The position numbers and the translations under genes were made by a program. A stretch of DNA of 64,000 nt, from assembly GCA_018398585.1 (NCBI GenBank), contig JAGTTD010000011.1:3595001-3659000 (forward strand). Direction: 5' to 3'. Under the pieces are notes generated by a model, which saw only the letters and a list, made by a program, of their open reading frames with translations, was not told the origin of the DNA and made no database searches. Below, one piece after another: positions 21,501 through 30,426 of the stretch. Source of the DNA: Simmondsia chinensis (lineage: Eukaryota > Streptophyta > Magnoliopsida > Caryophyllales > Simmondsiaceae). The stretch's first letter is position 1, and each line of letters opens with the position of its first letter.

Positions 21501-23828
21501 CTAGTGTAGCTTGAGCTTGTAGGCTCGCGAGTCCAAGCGAGCATTTCTTAGTATGATATATTTGCTTAAATATGCCTAATAAAGCCAAATTTGAGCCTAA
21601 ATGAGTCGAGTCCGAGCTTAAACGAGCCCAAACGAGCCTAAATTGAGTTTAAATAAGCTGAAATATAGCAAGCTTAATTCGAAGCTCGCCGAGCTTAGAT
21701 CGAGCCGAGCTGAGCCCAAGCTTTTGACGAGCCGAACTCGAGTTTGGACTTTCCGAGCTCCGTGAGCTCCAAGCTGAACCAGAGCCAAGCTTAATGCGAC
21801 CGAGCCAAGCCCAGCCTCGAACCTGGCAAGCTCGGACTCGACTCGATTCAAATACACCCCTAATTACGGCATAAACGTAGGCTGACAGAAATCAAAAATT
21901 AAGTATTGCTAAAGCCCCATTTCCTATGGTCTTCTGTTTACAGTTTTTGTATCTATTACTTACTATTTTTTGTTACCGCTTATTAATTTTTTTAAGAAAT
22001 CAAAAATAAAATATTGAAAATAAATTTTTTTTTTATTTTCAAAAAGAACTGGAAATGCTTTCTACGTTTTTAAAAATGAAAAGCTACAAAATATACATTA
22101 AAATCTTTCCTAAACAACTTTTTTGACATTTTTTGCTTTCACCTTTTTCCTATTTTAAGTAAAAACTGAAATTAACAACCAAAAAATAAGAAAAATAATT
22201 TTTAAAACCTAATATTTAATATTTAAAAAAATTAAAAAACGTAAACAGAAACCTACCCCTAAATTTCTGTCAAAAAAAATAAAAAAAAAACCCCTAATTC
22301 TAGTGTGGATCAGGTGCATCGCTGCACCATTAGTGGGGAAAGAGAGAGAGATGGTTAAAATTTTTTAAATTTTATAATTTAATTATTTTAAAATTATTAA
22401 ATTCATGTTAAATAATTTTTAATTATAAATTTATATTTTAACTATTTATTAATTAGATATTTATTAAATTTTTATAAAAAATATCAATAAATTTATATTT
22501 TGACTATTTATTAATTAGACATCTGTTAAATTCTGTTGCTATTTGATATTTTTAATAAAAATTTAATAAATATCTAATTAATAAACAGTTAAAATATAAA
22601 TTTATGGTCTATTATTTTTAATAAAAATATAATAAATATCTAACTAATAAATAATTAAATTATAAATTTATAATTACAAATTATTTAATTTAAATTTAAT
22701 AATTTTAAAATAATTAAATTATAAAATTTAAAAAAAAAAAAATTAATCCCTTCTCTCTCTCCTCCTTGCTAATGGTGCAGGGCTGATCCACGCCCCCTAA
22801 TTCACTTGACAAAGTATTTACTAGTTCAATTATCAAATCGCTCAATGATTGAAATGATAACATTTTTCTTATTGTAAATTATTTTTTTTAATTAAAGAAA
22901 ATAATTTTATTCTAGTTCACAGACTCACAGTTGGCCAATTGTAAAATTTCTATAAATAGCATTTTCCTAAAAAAATATATATATATTCTCTTGTATAGGG
23001 AAAAGTCAATTTCCAGTTAATATAAAAAATCATCTTTCTTATACCGTTACTACTTTCATAACGTTGAAATATAAAATTATTCATGTGTTTTTGCCATTAG
23101 TTTAAGTTTTTAGGAGAGATCATTTCTTAACATGATATTAGAGCATTATTAACTAATAGATTACAAGTTTGAATTTAACAGTCTTCACTTTTAATATTAA
23201 AAAGCCAATTTAAACATCAGATATAAGATGAGCATGTATACTATTTATATTTCAAGCCTAATTGCCATTCTCATGAGGAACGTATTAGAATAAAAAATTA
23301 TTATTAGACCATTAGTCGATACATAAAATTATACAAAGAAATAATAGAATCGAGTCGCCGAATAAATATATGTATATATACCTTGACGGTAAGATGAGTT
23401 TTGAAAGGCCGGCTAGCACCCCAAATGATCAAACAAAACGCCATGAACAACCCCACAAAGCTCACCGCCCCAACACAAACCTGCACTCTCCTGGTCACTC
23501 CTTTCCCTTCATACTCTCCTTCCTCCATTATCACATCACATTCGGGCCAAGCCTTCTCGTTCCGTCCTCGTCGCCCGCCTTTTCGTCCCGAAAACGACCG
23601 GAAAATGCCAGAGAACCTGCTTGCTGAGGAGTTCCTGGAGTGGCGACCGGAGAATGACGGGTGCGACGGGGACTCCAATGGAGTGTTGTTGTAGATGGGT
23701 GTGGATTTGTCGCCATCATGGGAGTCTCTTGAGGGGCTTTGGACAAAGTAGAGAGGTCTTTTTGGGGATCTTGATGGGGATGATGGTGCTAGGCTTGTTG
23801 TGTCTGATTCTGATTTTGTGTGGATCAT
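18544..23828 (-). CDS. LEA_2 / NDR1-HIN1-like membrane protein (three exons)
   Basis: Exons: 23828-23382, 20196-20011, 18831-18544, all phase 0 with GT-AG ends, giving 306 residues. The N-terminal half carries PLYFVQSPSRDSHDGDKS (about residues 26-42) and a Ser/Arg-rich stretch, the signature of one plant group of LEA hydroxyproline-rich glycoproteins. One membrane span lies at about 115-136 (VQVCVGAVSFVGLFMAFCLI) after basic residues. The rest is a LEA_2 beta-sandwich domain with NGSLRISIYNPATFFGVHV, KVPLYGAGSSL and SRGYIVGKLVKT. Family members are membrane-anchored, with the LEA_2 part usually outside the cell; some relate to stress or defence, but this protein's exact role is unknown. The start at 23828 has no upstream in-frame extension. 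Introns are 3185 and 1179 bp and full of MITEs and SINEs. No lesion was seen. Confidence 0.9.
18884..18934. repeat. (ACAT)n/(AT)n microsatellite in LEA_2 intron 2
   Basis: ACATACATACATACGTACAT followed by a run of AT dinucleotides, within intron 2 about 50 bp from the exon 3 acceptor. Confidence 0.85.
19150..19600. mobile_element. Palindromic MITE (family 2), diverged, in LEA_2 intron 2
   Basis: The left arm contains GTCTTGTACTTTGCTCATTG and GAGTCAATTTAATTC; the right arm has inverted counterparts (AAGTACAAAGACTTAATTAA, AATAAGCAAAGTAGAAG). It matches the layout of 20705-21091. A short SINE is inserted at 19348-19392. Confidence 0.6.
19348..19392 (+). mobile_element. 45-bp Au-SINE 3' end with 12-bp TSD
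   Basis: TGCGGGAGCCCTTG...CACTGGG plus a GTTGTTATT tail is just the last part of an Au SINE. TGCTTTCTATGC at 19336-19347 and 19393-19404 is an exact duplication, so this very short copy is a true insertion product. Confidence 0.75.
19803..19917 (-). mobile_element. Au-type SINE, minus orientation, in LEA_2 intron 2
   Basis: Starts with an AAC-repeat (reverse of the GTT tail), then AGTGCCTCGAAGAGGCTCCC and CAGGATCTGG, the reverse complement of the Au 3' half. Its head end is diverged. Confidence 0.7.
20705..21091. mobile_element. Palindromic MITE (family 2) in LEA_2 intron 1
   Basis: The left end GGTTATTTACGCTAAAGGAC is mirrored by GTCC... read backwards at about 21070-21090. Repeated CAATTTAGT/ACTAAATTG words fill both arms of about 120 bp. 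No coding region. Other copies are at 19150-19600 and 51465-51985. Confidence 0.75.
21092..21389. other. Intron 1 sequence, AT-rich, no feature seen
   Basis: Contains repeated CTAAC/TTAGC words near 21300-21380 but no definable element. Confidence 0.4.
21390..21862. mobile_element. hAT-like non-autonomous element, GAGCTCG-rich, in LEA_2 intron 1
   Basis: Ends TAGGGGTGTAAATGAG and (reverse complement) TAGGGGTGTATTTGAATCG are inverted, in the style of hAT TAGGGGTG tips. The body is a degenerate GAGCTCGAGCC repeat. Flanking octamers (TTCACAAC/ATTACGGC) match only half, so the target duplication is not convincing. Confidence 0.6.
21903..22265. repeat. AT-rich MITE-like inverted segment in LEA_2 intron 1
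   Basis: CTGTTTACAGTTTTTG near 21934 and CGTAAACAGAAACC near 22241 face each other across A/T-rich DNA, like the element at 62217-62445. Boundaries are uncertain. Confidence 0.4.
22301..22793. mobile_element. Mutator-type MITE with long hairpin in LEA_2 intron 1
   Basis: CCCCTAATTC at 22291-22300 and 22794-22803 is an exact 10-bp direct repeat (9 bp is usual for Mutator). Tips TAGTGTGGATCAG and (reverse complement) GGCGTGGATCAG are inverted, each followed by a CTGCACCATTAG block. The arms (about 200 bp, A/T-rich) are mutually complementary and would fold into one hairpin. No coding region. Confidence 0.85.
22804..23110. other. Intron 1 sequence, nothing recognised
   Basis: AT-rich, with no inverted ends, coding blocks or tRNA-like boxes. 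Confidence 0.4.
23118..23230 (+). mobile_element. Decayed tRNA-related SINE in LEA_2 intron 1
   Basis: AACATGATATTAGAGCATTA resembles the 5' part of tRNA-Met-like SINEs, and CAAGTTTGAATTTAACAG sits where a Pol III B box would be. Heavily mutated. Confidence 0.4.
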
Positions 23829-24026
23829 TTTTTTTTTTTTTTTTGGGTTTTTTTTTAGGATTTTAGGAGTGACCCAGAAAAAAGTAGGACTGTTTTTCCT
23901 GATTTAAATGGGTTAATTTTGTTGAAATTTGAGGGTAAAGGCAGGATTTTTATCTGGTTTTTTGGGGAGTTTAGTGGGTGATCGTGTTGAAATTTGAGGG
24001 AAATGGTGGGGCTTTAGGAGGATTCT

Positions 24027-24400
24027 GCAATGACCCAGAAAAACCCAGATTTTGGTTTTGTGTTTTTTGGGTTGTGATTGGGATTTTAAGTGGGAGAGGA
24101 ACTCATTTTTTTGAATTTTTTTGACCCTTTTGGGGGGAGGGAGTGTCAGAAGTTTGGGAATTGGATGGAGGATTTTGTTGAAATTTGAAGGAAATGCAAC
24201 TTTTCCTTCATCGGGATCCCACTTTTAGTCGGAGATAAGTTTCGAACTCAAGGCAAACTTGGAAGCAGAGTAGCTTAATCACTGTATCAACTTCAACCTC
24301 TCAAAATTGGAAGGAAATGGTGGGTTTGTAAGAGATTCCTGCAATGACCCAGAAAAACCCAGAATTTGGTTTGATCTTTCTTGGATTGTGATTGAGGGTT
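24027..24400. repeat. Two-copy direct repeat upstream of the LEA_2 gene
   Basis: GCAATGACCCAGAAAAACCC AGA followed by TTTGGTTT and a GATTGTGATTG-like block occurs at about 24028-24085 and again at about 24339-24395, separated by a SINE relic. A diverged third GACCCAGAAAAAAG lies near 23871. Confidence 0.6.
24195..24300 (-). mobile_element. tRNA-like SINE relic
   Basis: On the minus strand GAGTTCGAAACTTATCTCCG resembles a B box and its surroundings, with a GATTAAGCTACTCTG A-box-like stretch before it. Confidence 0.35.
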
Positions 24401-25025
24401 TTACTCGAGAAGTTTAAGGGGATTGATCATTCAAATCAGCAAAAATTGCAGAAACCCAGAGAACCCAAATGTTGAACTTTGGTTCAGTGACTACAATTGC
24501 AATTGCGAAACCAACATTCATTCAAATTCAGTACAAACATTACAAGTTTTAACCAAATTTCAGCACAAACCCTGAAAAACCCATCTCTTAGATTGTGTTT
24601 CAGCGACTAAAACAGTGCTCAATTTGAGAACTTTCAAGTGTTCTAAGAGTGAATTTGGATCTGAAAAAACAGAACTTTAGTTCAATGCAAAAGAAAAGGA
24701 TGAAAAAGAGAGAGAGAAAATGAAAAAGGGGAAAAGAAAGTGAGATTATCCATGCAAGTAAGTGAAGTGAGTGTTGCTGGTTGAGCTTTGGTGGTGAGTG
24801 ATGGGGACAGCAGCGCCAACGGTTGACACACTAAGACACCGAGAGGGAGAGCATTTAAAGAAGAGCAAGTATGCCACATAAGGTGCTTTTTGTTTGTGGA
24901 CTCTGTGTATGCATGTATGCTGCTTCTATGTGTCGGCAACCGACGATTTGTATCAATTATTGCCCCAAAATATTAACCATTAACCCAACCAAAAAGGATG
25001 ATATAGATGGAGATTGGTTAGTGTT

Positions 25026-25177
25026 TATTAGTAATACTATTATGATATTATCCTAATATTATTATGATATTATCCTGATATTATTCTGCGAATATTCTGC
25101 AATTATTCCTGTTCTTATTCTATAAATATATGCCTCCGCAACCCTATAGAGTATGCTCACTAACTCATAATCTCACA
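25026..25177 (+). repeat. 5' LTR of Copia B
   Basis: 152 bp, with repeated TATTATGATATTATCCT units and a TATA-like TATAAATATATGCC near its end. Confidence 0.85.
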
Positions 25178-25190
25178 TCGTATCAGAGCA
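25178..25190 (+). promoter_or_regulatory. Primer-binding site of Copia B
   Basis: TCGTATCAGAGCA directly follows the LTR; TATCAGAGC matches the initiator tRNA-Met type. Confidence 0.75.
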
Positions 25191-25317
25191 TACCAAACCC
25201 TAAAACAAAAATTCTCTATCCCTCCCTCTCACGAAGCCCTAGCCGCCGCCGTCGCCCTTCTCCCCTCTCCTCTGGTCGCTCACGTGTGGTGTCTCCGGCA
25301 ATTGAACCTGTGAACCT

Positions 25318-26541
25318 ATGGCTGCCTCCTCCTCTTCTCCCTCCCTCTCCAATACCAATGCCTTCCCTCCCCTATCTCCGGTCTCGGCTGCGGTCAAACG
25401 ACCGCCCCCCACCACATCGGCTCGCCTTACCCAGCCCCCGTCCCAATCGGCGGTGACCGCTAGGCCTGCGTCAGCCTCCTTTCCTTCCAGGTTCAATCAT
25501 GGGTCCCTGCTTCCTACTCTTCCCCTCTCACATGTTGATTTGGTCACATCCCTTACAACTCATGGTATGTTCTCCTCCGGGTATAACCTTGGTCCTCCTT
25601 ACTCCCTGTTCAATTTCCCCAATTACTCTACACTTCCCATACCCGGGGCGCCGCCCCTCGCAGCTCTCCCTCCCCACGTGAGCCCTCTTCCCCCCTCCTC
25701 TATTACAAATCTAGTCACTATTAAACTAGAAACCCCCACAAATTATATCACGTGGCGTGAACAAATCTCTATGTTTCTTCGTGCCCATCAACTCATGGGT
25801 TTTGTTGATGGCTCAAATCCTTATCCCCCCAATCAAATTTCTACACCCACGGGTCAATATATCCCTAATCTTGATGTCATAACCTGGTCTTGCATTAACC
25901 AAAGCAATAGGGCATGCTTATCTGCTTCCCTAGCCCGCCCGGTCCTTAATGATGTCATTCATCATCCCACCTCTCGTGAGATGTGGGATGCACTAGCCAA
26001 ACGCTTTCGTGACCACTCCCTTGCCAAGGAATTTGACCTACGCTCCCAACTCGTCACTCTACGTAAAGACAATAAAACCATGACCGCATACCTCACTAAA
26101 CTTAAAACCATAGCCGATGACCTGGCAACTATAGATTCACCGGTGTCAAACCGTGAGCTCCTCCACTATGCCCTCTTCGGTCTTCCTCCGGAGTACGCCG
26201 CGTTTAATACCTTCACTCACCAGTCGCCTCGTAACCTCCCTTATAAGCAACTCAAGACTGCATTGTTAGATGAGGAAGCTGCTCTTTCTCGCATACACAC
26301 ACGCTCTTCCATTGATCACGGTCATGCCCTTGCTGTGAGTGGTGCGCCATCGGACTATTCAGGTTCTGGTCGGGGTCATGGAGGGTATGGTCGTAAGGGT
26401 CGTGGACGCAACAATAACAATCCCAATGGGAATAAGGGGGGTCGTGGTGCGCATGGTAAAGGCCACCAACAGTCTCCTAGTATAGGTATGGCTCCTATTG
26501 GTGCTCCCCTCTGTATCCACAGAACTGGGATCGTTCTGTAG
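25318..26541 (+). CDS. Copia B gag (C-terminal end shifted)
   Basis: A 407-codon frame from ATG 25318. The leader is Ser/Pro-rich; the capsid domain follows with NYITWREQISMFLRAH, GFVDGSNPYPP, ALAKRFRDHS and LYALFGLPPEYAAF-like blocks (about residues 140-330), then a Gly/Arg/Asn-rich tail. The frame runs off into CIHRTGIVL and stops at 26541. The CCHC knuckle (CX2CX4HX4C, 26595-26636) lies in another frame and has TAG 26598-26600 inside it, so a frame change before about 26510 has cut gag in this copy. Confidence 0.8.
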   Translation: MAASSSSPSLSNTNAFPPLSPVSAAVKRPPPTTSARLTQPPSQSAVTARPASASFPSRFNHGSLLPTLPLSHVDLVTSLTTHGMFSSGYNLGPPYSLFNFPNYSTLPIPGAPPLAALPPHVSPLPPSSITNLVTIKLETPTNYITWREQISMFLRAHQLMGFVDGSNPYPPNQISTPTGQYIPNLDVITWSCINQSNRACLSASLARPVLNDVIHHPTSREMWDALAKRFRDHSLAKEFDLRSQLVTLRKDNKTMTAYLTKLKTIADDLATIDSPVSNRELLHYALFGLPPEYAAFNTFTHQSPRNLPYKQLKTALLDEEAALSRIHTRSSIDHGHALAVSGAPSDYSGSGRGHGGYGRKGRGRNNNNPNGNKGGRGAHGKGHQQSPSIGMAPIGAPLCIHRTGIVL

Positions 26542-26619
26542 GTATGAACCCTCGTGCGCCTCATGATGGTATACTCGGTGCTGATCCCTTAATTTGTTAG
26601 ATTTGTCATCAAGCTGGTC

Positions 26620-29600
26620 ATGCTACCTCTCTTTGCCCACCGCTATGTCAACTCTGACCTCTCCCAATCCCTCTCAGCCATGTCTGTGACTGATCATGCT
26701 GATCCTACATTGTACCTAGACTTTGGGGCATCCAATCATATGACTTCCAACGCAGGTATTTTAACTCAACACAATGTTTATCGTGGTTCAAAATCAATAC
26801 AAGTTGGCAATGGGTCTTTATTACCGGTTACACATGTTGGTTTTTTGAAAATTCATACTAAAACTCGTGACCTGTTGCTCCCTAATGTTATGTTGGCTCC
26901 TGACCTTGCATACAACCTCTTGTCTATTAAACCGTTGTGTCGTGATAATAATTGTGTTGTTAAGTTCGATTCTTCTTCTTTTTGTGTTAAGGACAAGGCT
27001 GCGGGGACACCACTTCTCAGGATACGCAGTGAAGGCCCCCTATACGGGTTTTCTCCTCATCCTACTGGACTTGTTGTACGAACAGTTACGGCTGAGCTAT
27101 GGCACAGGCGCTTAGGTCATTTACGGAATTCTGTTTTGAACACTTTACGTACTTGCTCTTTGATTACTGGTGTTTCTCGTTCTAGCACAATAACTCATTG
27201 TTCTGCATGTTGTTTAGGAAAATCACGTCGTTTACCTTTTTCACGTGTGTTACATGATGCTTCTTTACCTTTGCAATTAATTCATTCAAATGTTTGGCAA
27301 TCACCTGTTGTTTCTGATTCTGCCTTTCGGTATTATGTGCTATTTGTTGATGATTTCACTCACTTCACCTGGCTCTACCCGATGCAATGGAAGGATGAAG
27401 TGTACTCCATCTTTTCTGATTTTAAGGCCCTAGTTGAAAATCAATTTAATCTTAAAATTAAATGTTTTCAAAGTCATGGAGGTAGTGAGTTTGACAACAA
27501 GCCCATGGCCACCCTTTGTCGTACCCACGGTATTCACTTCTGCCTCTCCTGTCCTGATACCCCACAACAAAATGGGGTGGCAGAACGAAAGCATCAACAT
27601 TTAAGTGAAATGATACGAACTTTACTTTTTCAAGCGCTTTTTCCTCTAAAATTTTGGGTTCATACTGTTTGCACTGCATGTTACATTATAAATCGGTTGC
27701 CCACTTCAAACTAACAAAATCTTACACCTTTTCAAAAAAATTTTAAAAAGGCGCCAGACTACAACTTTTTTCGGGTCTTTGGGTGTGCTTGTTATCCTAA
27801 CATCACATCCCGTACTCCTCATAAATTGGCCCGATGTTCTATCCCATGCGTGTTTATTGGGTATGCAGGACGTGACAAGGGGTACCAATGCTTGGACCCC
27901 ACTACTGGTCATGTCTACACTAGTCGTCATATGCATTTTGTAGAACATTTATTTCCTTATCCTGACATCGTGTCTAGTACGCATGCGCCGCCAAGCTCAG
28001 CCCTGGTTGATATCCCTCTATCAAGTCCAATTCTGGCTCATGCTAGCCGCTCGGCTGCGCCTAGTGTGTCAGCCCCAGTGGCCACGGGTGGGTTGTCGGG
28101 CCCGCTCTCGCCCAAGGTTTTACCCGCCTCCTTCCCCTTGCTTCTGCACCTGACCTCGCCACTGTGGTCTCCACGGATGGGATGGGTGCTAGTCCCGATT
28201 CAGGAGGCGCACGCCATGCTTCCCCAATCGACTCTCCTGTGATCTCCTCGGATGGGCACCCCGGGCCGTCCCCACCTCCCACGGTTACTCCTGCCACCAT
28301 CAATGTCCATCCCATGAGTACCCACCTTAAAGACGGGATACGCAAATCCAAGCATATTCTATCTCTTAGCTCTGTTGTTGTGGTTCAGGAACCAACATGT
28401 TTTTCACAGGTTGTTAAAAACCCTCAGTGCCAGGAAGCCACGGCTGAGAAATTCAATGCACTTATTCAAAACCAGACATGGGACCTCATACTCGTCTCTC
28501 CTTCTCAAAATGTAGTCGGTAGTACTTGGAAATACAAAGTCAAGTATAAACCTGATGGCTCTATTGATCGTTTTAAGGATCGTCTTGTTGCTCAGGGCTT
28601 TCACCAGCGTGAGGGCCTTGATTATTTTGAAACGTTTAGCCCTATGGTTAAATCTACCACCATCAGGTTCATACTTGCACTTGCTATCACTAACAAGTGG
28701 TCCATTTGCCAACTGGATGTCAAAAATGCATTTTTACATGGATTTCTCAACGAAGAGGTATACATGCGTCAGCCTCCAGGTTTTATACACTCGAAATTTC
28801 CCACGCATGTATGCTGCCTGCGTAAAGCTCTATACAGCCTCAAACAGGAACCTTGAGCTTGGTTTCATAGGTTTAGTAGGTTCCTTTATAGCCTTGGTTT
28901 TTATTGTAGTAAGGCTGATCCCTCTCTTTTCGTATATCGATCGCCTCGTAGCATTGTCTGCCTTTTACTATATGTGGATGACATTATCCTTACTGGATCT
29001 GACTCTTCTTTACTCACTCCTCTGACTGCTTCTCTCTTCACTCAATTTTCCATGAAAGACCTAGGCCCACTTCACTACTTTCTTGGTATCGAGACCAAAT
29101 TCACCAAACATGGCCTTTTTCTTTCCCAACATAAGTACACCCTTGACTTACTGGGCAAGCATGACATGCTTGAGGCAAAACCTGTACAAACTCCTTTACC
29201 AACTCGGGCACAACCCTCTGTGGCTGATGGGTCACTTCTACCCGATCCGACCGCGTTCCGTGGTGCGGTGGGTGCGCTCCAATACCTCACCATGACCCGT
29301 CCTGATATTGCATATGCCGTCAATCATGTCTCTCAGTTTATGCACGCTCCCACTACTTCTCATTGGCAGATGGTTAAACGCATCATTCGATACCTAAAGC
29401 TCACGCCTGATCATGGTCTCACCATAGCTCCGGGTTCTTACACATCTGTTACTGCATCTGCTGATGCTGATTGGGGTGGCTATCCTGACACCCGTCGCTC
29501 CATTACGGGTTTTGCTTTATTTCTAGGTCCCAACCTTATTTCATGGCGTGCTAAGAAGCAGCCAACGGTTGCCAAGTCCTCTACTGAGTCTGAATATCGC

Positions 29601-29922
29601 GTTGTTGCCAAGGTGGTTGCTGAATGTGATTGGATACGATATCTCATGCGTGACTTAGGCCTGCGCCATTCTGGTCCGATTCTTGTGTACTGTGATAACG
29701 TATCTGCTACTTACTAGGCTGCAAATCCTATCTCGAATGACTGCATCAAGCACGTTGATGTTGACTTTCATTATGTTCGTGAGAAAGTTGTTAAGGGTAA
29801 TATCCAGGTTCGATACACTTCTACCACCAAACAGGTTGCTGACATATTTACCAAGGGGTTGGTTACTGATAGCTTCCGCTACCATAAAGCCAATCTGCAC
29901 GTTGGTCCCCCTTGCACAGATT
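26620..29922 (+). pseudogene. Copia B pol: protease, integrase, RT, RNase H (broken)
   Basis: Protease block YLDFGASNHM (about 26716) has Phe where Ser/Thr is usual. Integrase: LWHRRLGHLRNS zinc region; HSNVW and SHGGSEF have Asn and His at the two catalytic Asp positions, while the Glu in GVAERKHQH remains. RT: WKYKVKYKPDGS, QLDVKNAFLHGF, LYVDDIIL (about 28966). RNase H: SADADWGGYPDTRRSITGF, STESEYRVVAK, ADIFTKGLV. In-frame stops: TAA 27712-27714, TGA 28854-28856, TAG 29715-29717; a frame change lies at about 28100-28170. Inactive. Confidence 0.88.
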
Positions 29923-29931
29923 GAGGAGGCG
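29922..29931 (+). promoter_or_regulatory. Polypurine tract of Copia B
   Basis: TGAGGAGGCG immediately before the 3' LTR; purine-rich but interrupted near its end. Confidence 0.6.
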
Positions 29932-30299
29932 TATTAGTTGGTATTATTATAACTCCAAAGTTAAGCGTGCTTGGGCGAGAGTAGTACTAGGATGGGTGAC
30001 CTCCTGGGAAGTCCTCACCCTCAGGTTGGGGGCACTGGGAAATAGTCTCTCTTCAGGTTAACACCCTGAAGGGGGAAGGCTGCATACATCCCCCCCCCCC
30101 CCCCCCGACCCTGCGTAGGCATGAGCCCTTGAGGTACTGAATATGTTCCTTTATGTTCCATTAGTGATATTATTATGATATTATCCTAATATTATCCTGA
30201 TATTATTCTGCAAATATTCTGTAATTATTCCTGTTCTTATTCTATAAATATATGCCTCAACAACCGTATTGAGTATGCTCACTAAATCATAATCTCACA
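29932..30299 (+). repeat. 3' LTR of Copia B, split by a SINE
   Basis: Starts TATTAGTTGGTATTATTAT (29932-29950); the LTR resumes at about 30159 with a near copy of the same stretch and runs to TCTCACA at 30299. The 5S-derived SINE lies between. Confidence 0.85.
29951..30158 (+). mobile_element. 5S rRNA-derived SINE with Au-like 3' half, 5'-truncated
   Basis: Starts inside the 5S head at AACTCCAAAGTTAAGCGTGC and continues through GGATGGGTGACCTCCTGGGA, the GGTTGGGGGCAC joint, GAAGGGGGAAGGCTGCATAC and a C-run to the ATGTTCCTTT tail. The flanks ATTAGTTGGTATTATTAT and ATTAGTGATATTATTAT are an imperfect target duplication inside the LTR. About 30 bases of the head are missing. Confidence 0.85.
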
Positions 30300-30426
30300 G
30301 TGTTCTTTTAGAAGGTAAGAAGAACGCTAGACGAGCTATCGATAAATGGCATTGTTCAGTTATATAAGTAATCCTTTTTAGATTTTGAAGTGATTCTACA
30401 TCGACTCTTCCATGTCCCTATGATTT

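Larger units (their letters stand above)
23829..25020 (-). promoter_or_regulatory. 5' UTR and promoter side of the LEA_2 gene
   Basis: Upstream of the start codon the minus strand has an A-run, then a long T/C-rich stretch (CTCTCTCTCT, about 24700-24730) usual in plant 5' UTRs. A TTTAAATG word near 24855 could be a TATA-type signal. The long distance suggests a 5' UTR intron, but no exon limits can be fixed. A tRNA-like SINE relic lies at 24195-24300. Confidence 0.4.
25026..30299 (+). mobile_element. Copia element B (Ty1-copia LTR retrotransposon)
   Basis: Short LTRs (152 bp at the 5' side) start TATTAGT and end TCTCACA. GTGTT at 25021-25025 and 30300-30304 is an exact target duplication. 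Order: gag, protease, integrase, RT, RNase H. Both integrase aspartates are replaced and several stops interrupt pol. The 3' LTR contains a 5S-derived SINE. The first bases are TA instead of the usual TG in both LTRs. Confidence 0.92.

Noticed and set aside
25130..25496. ORFs over the start of Copia B gag
   Set aside because: Frame shadows of a CT-rich leader; the gag frame from 25318 explains the region.
29951..30158. Functional 5S rRNA gene
   Set aside because: The first 30 bases are missing and it continues into SINE sequence; not a tandem 5S unit.
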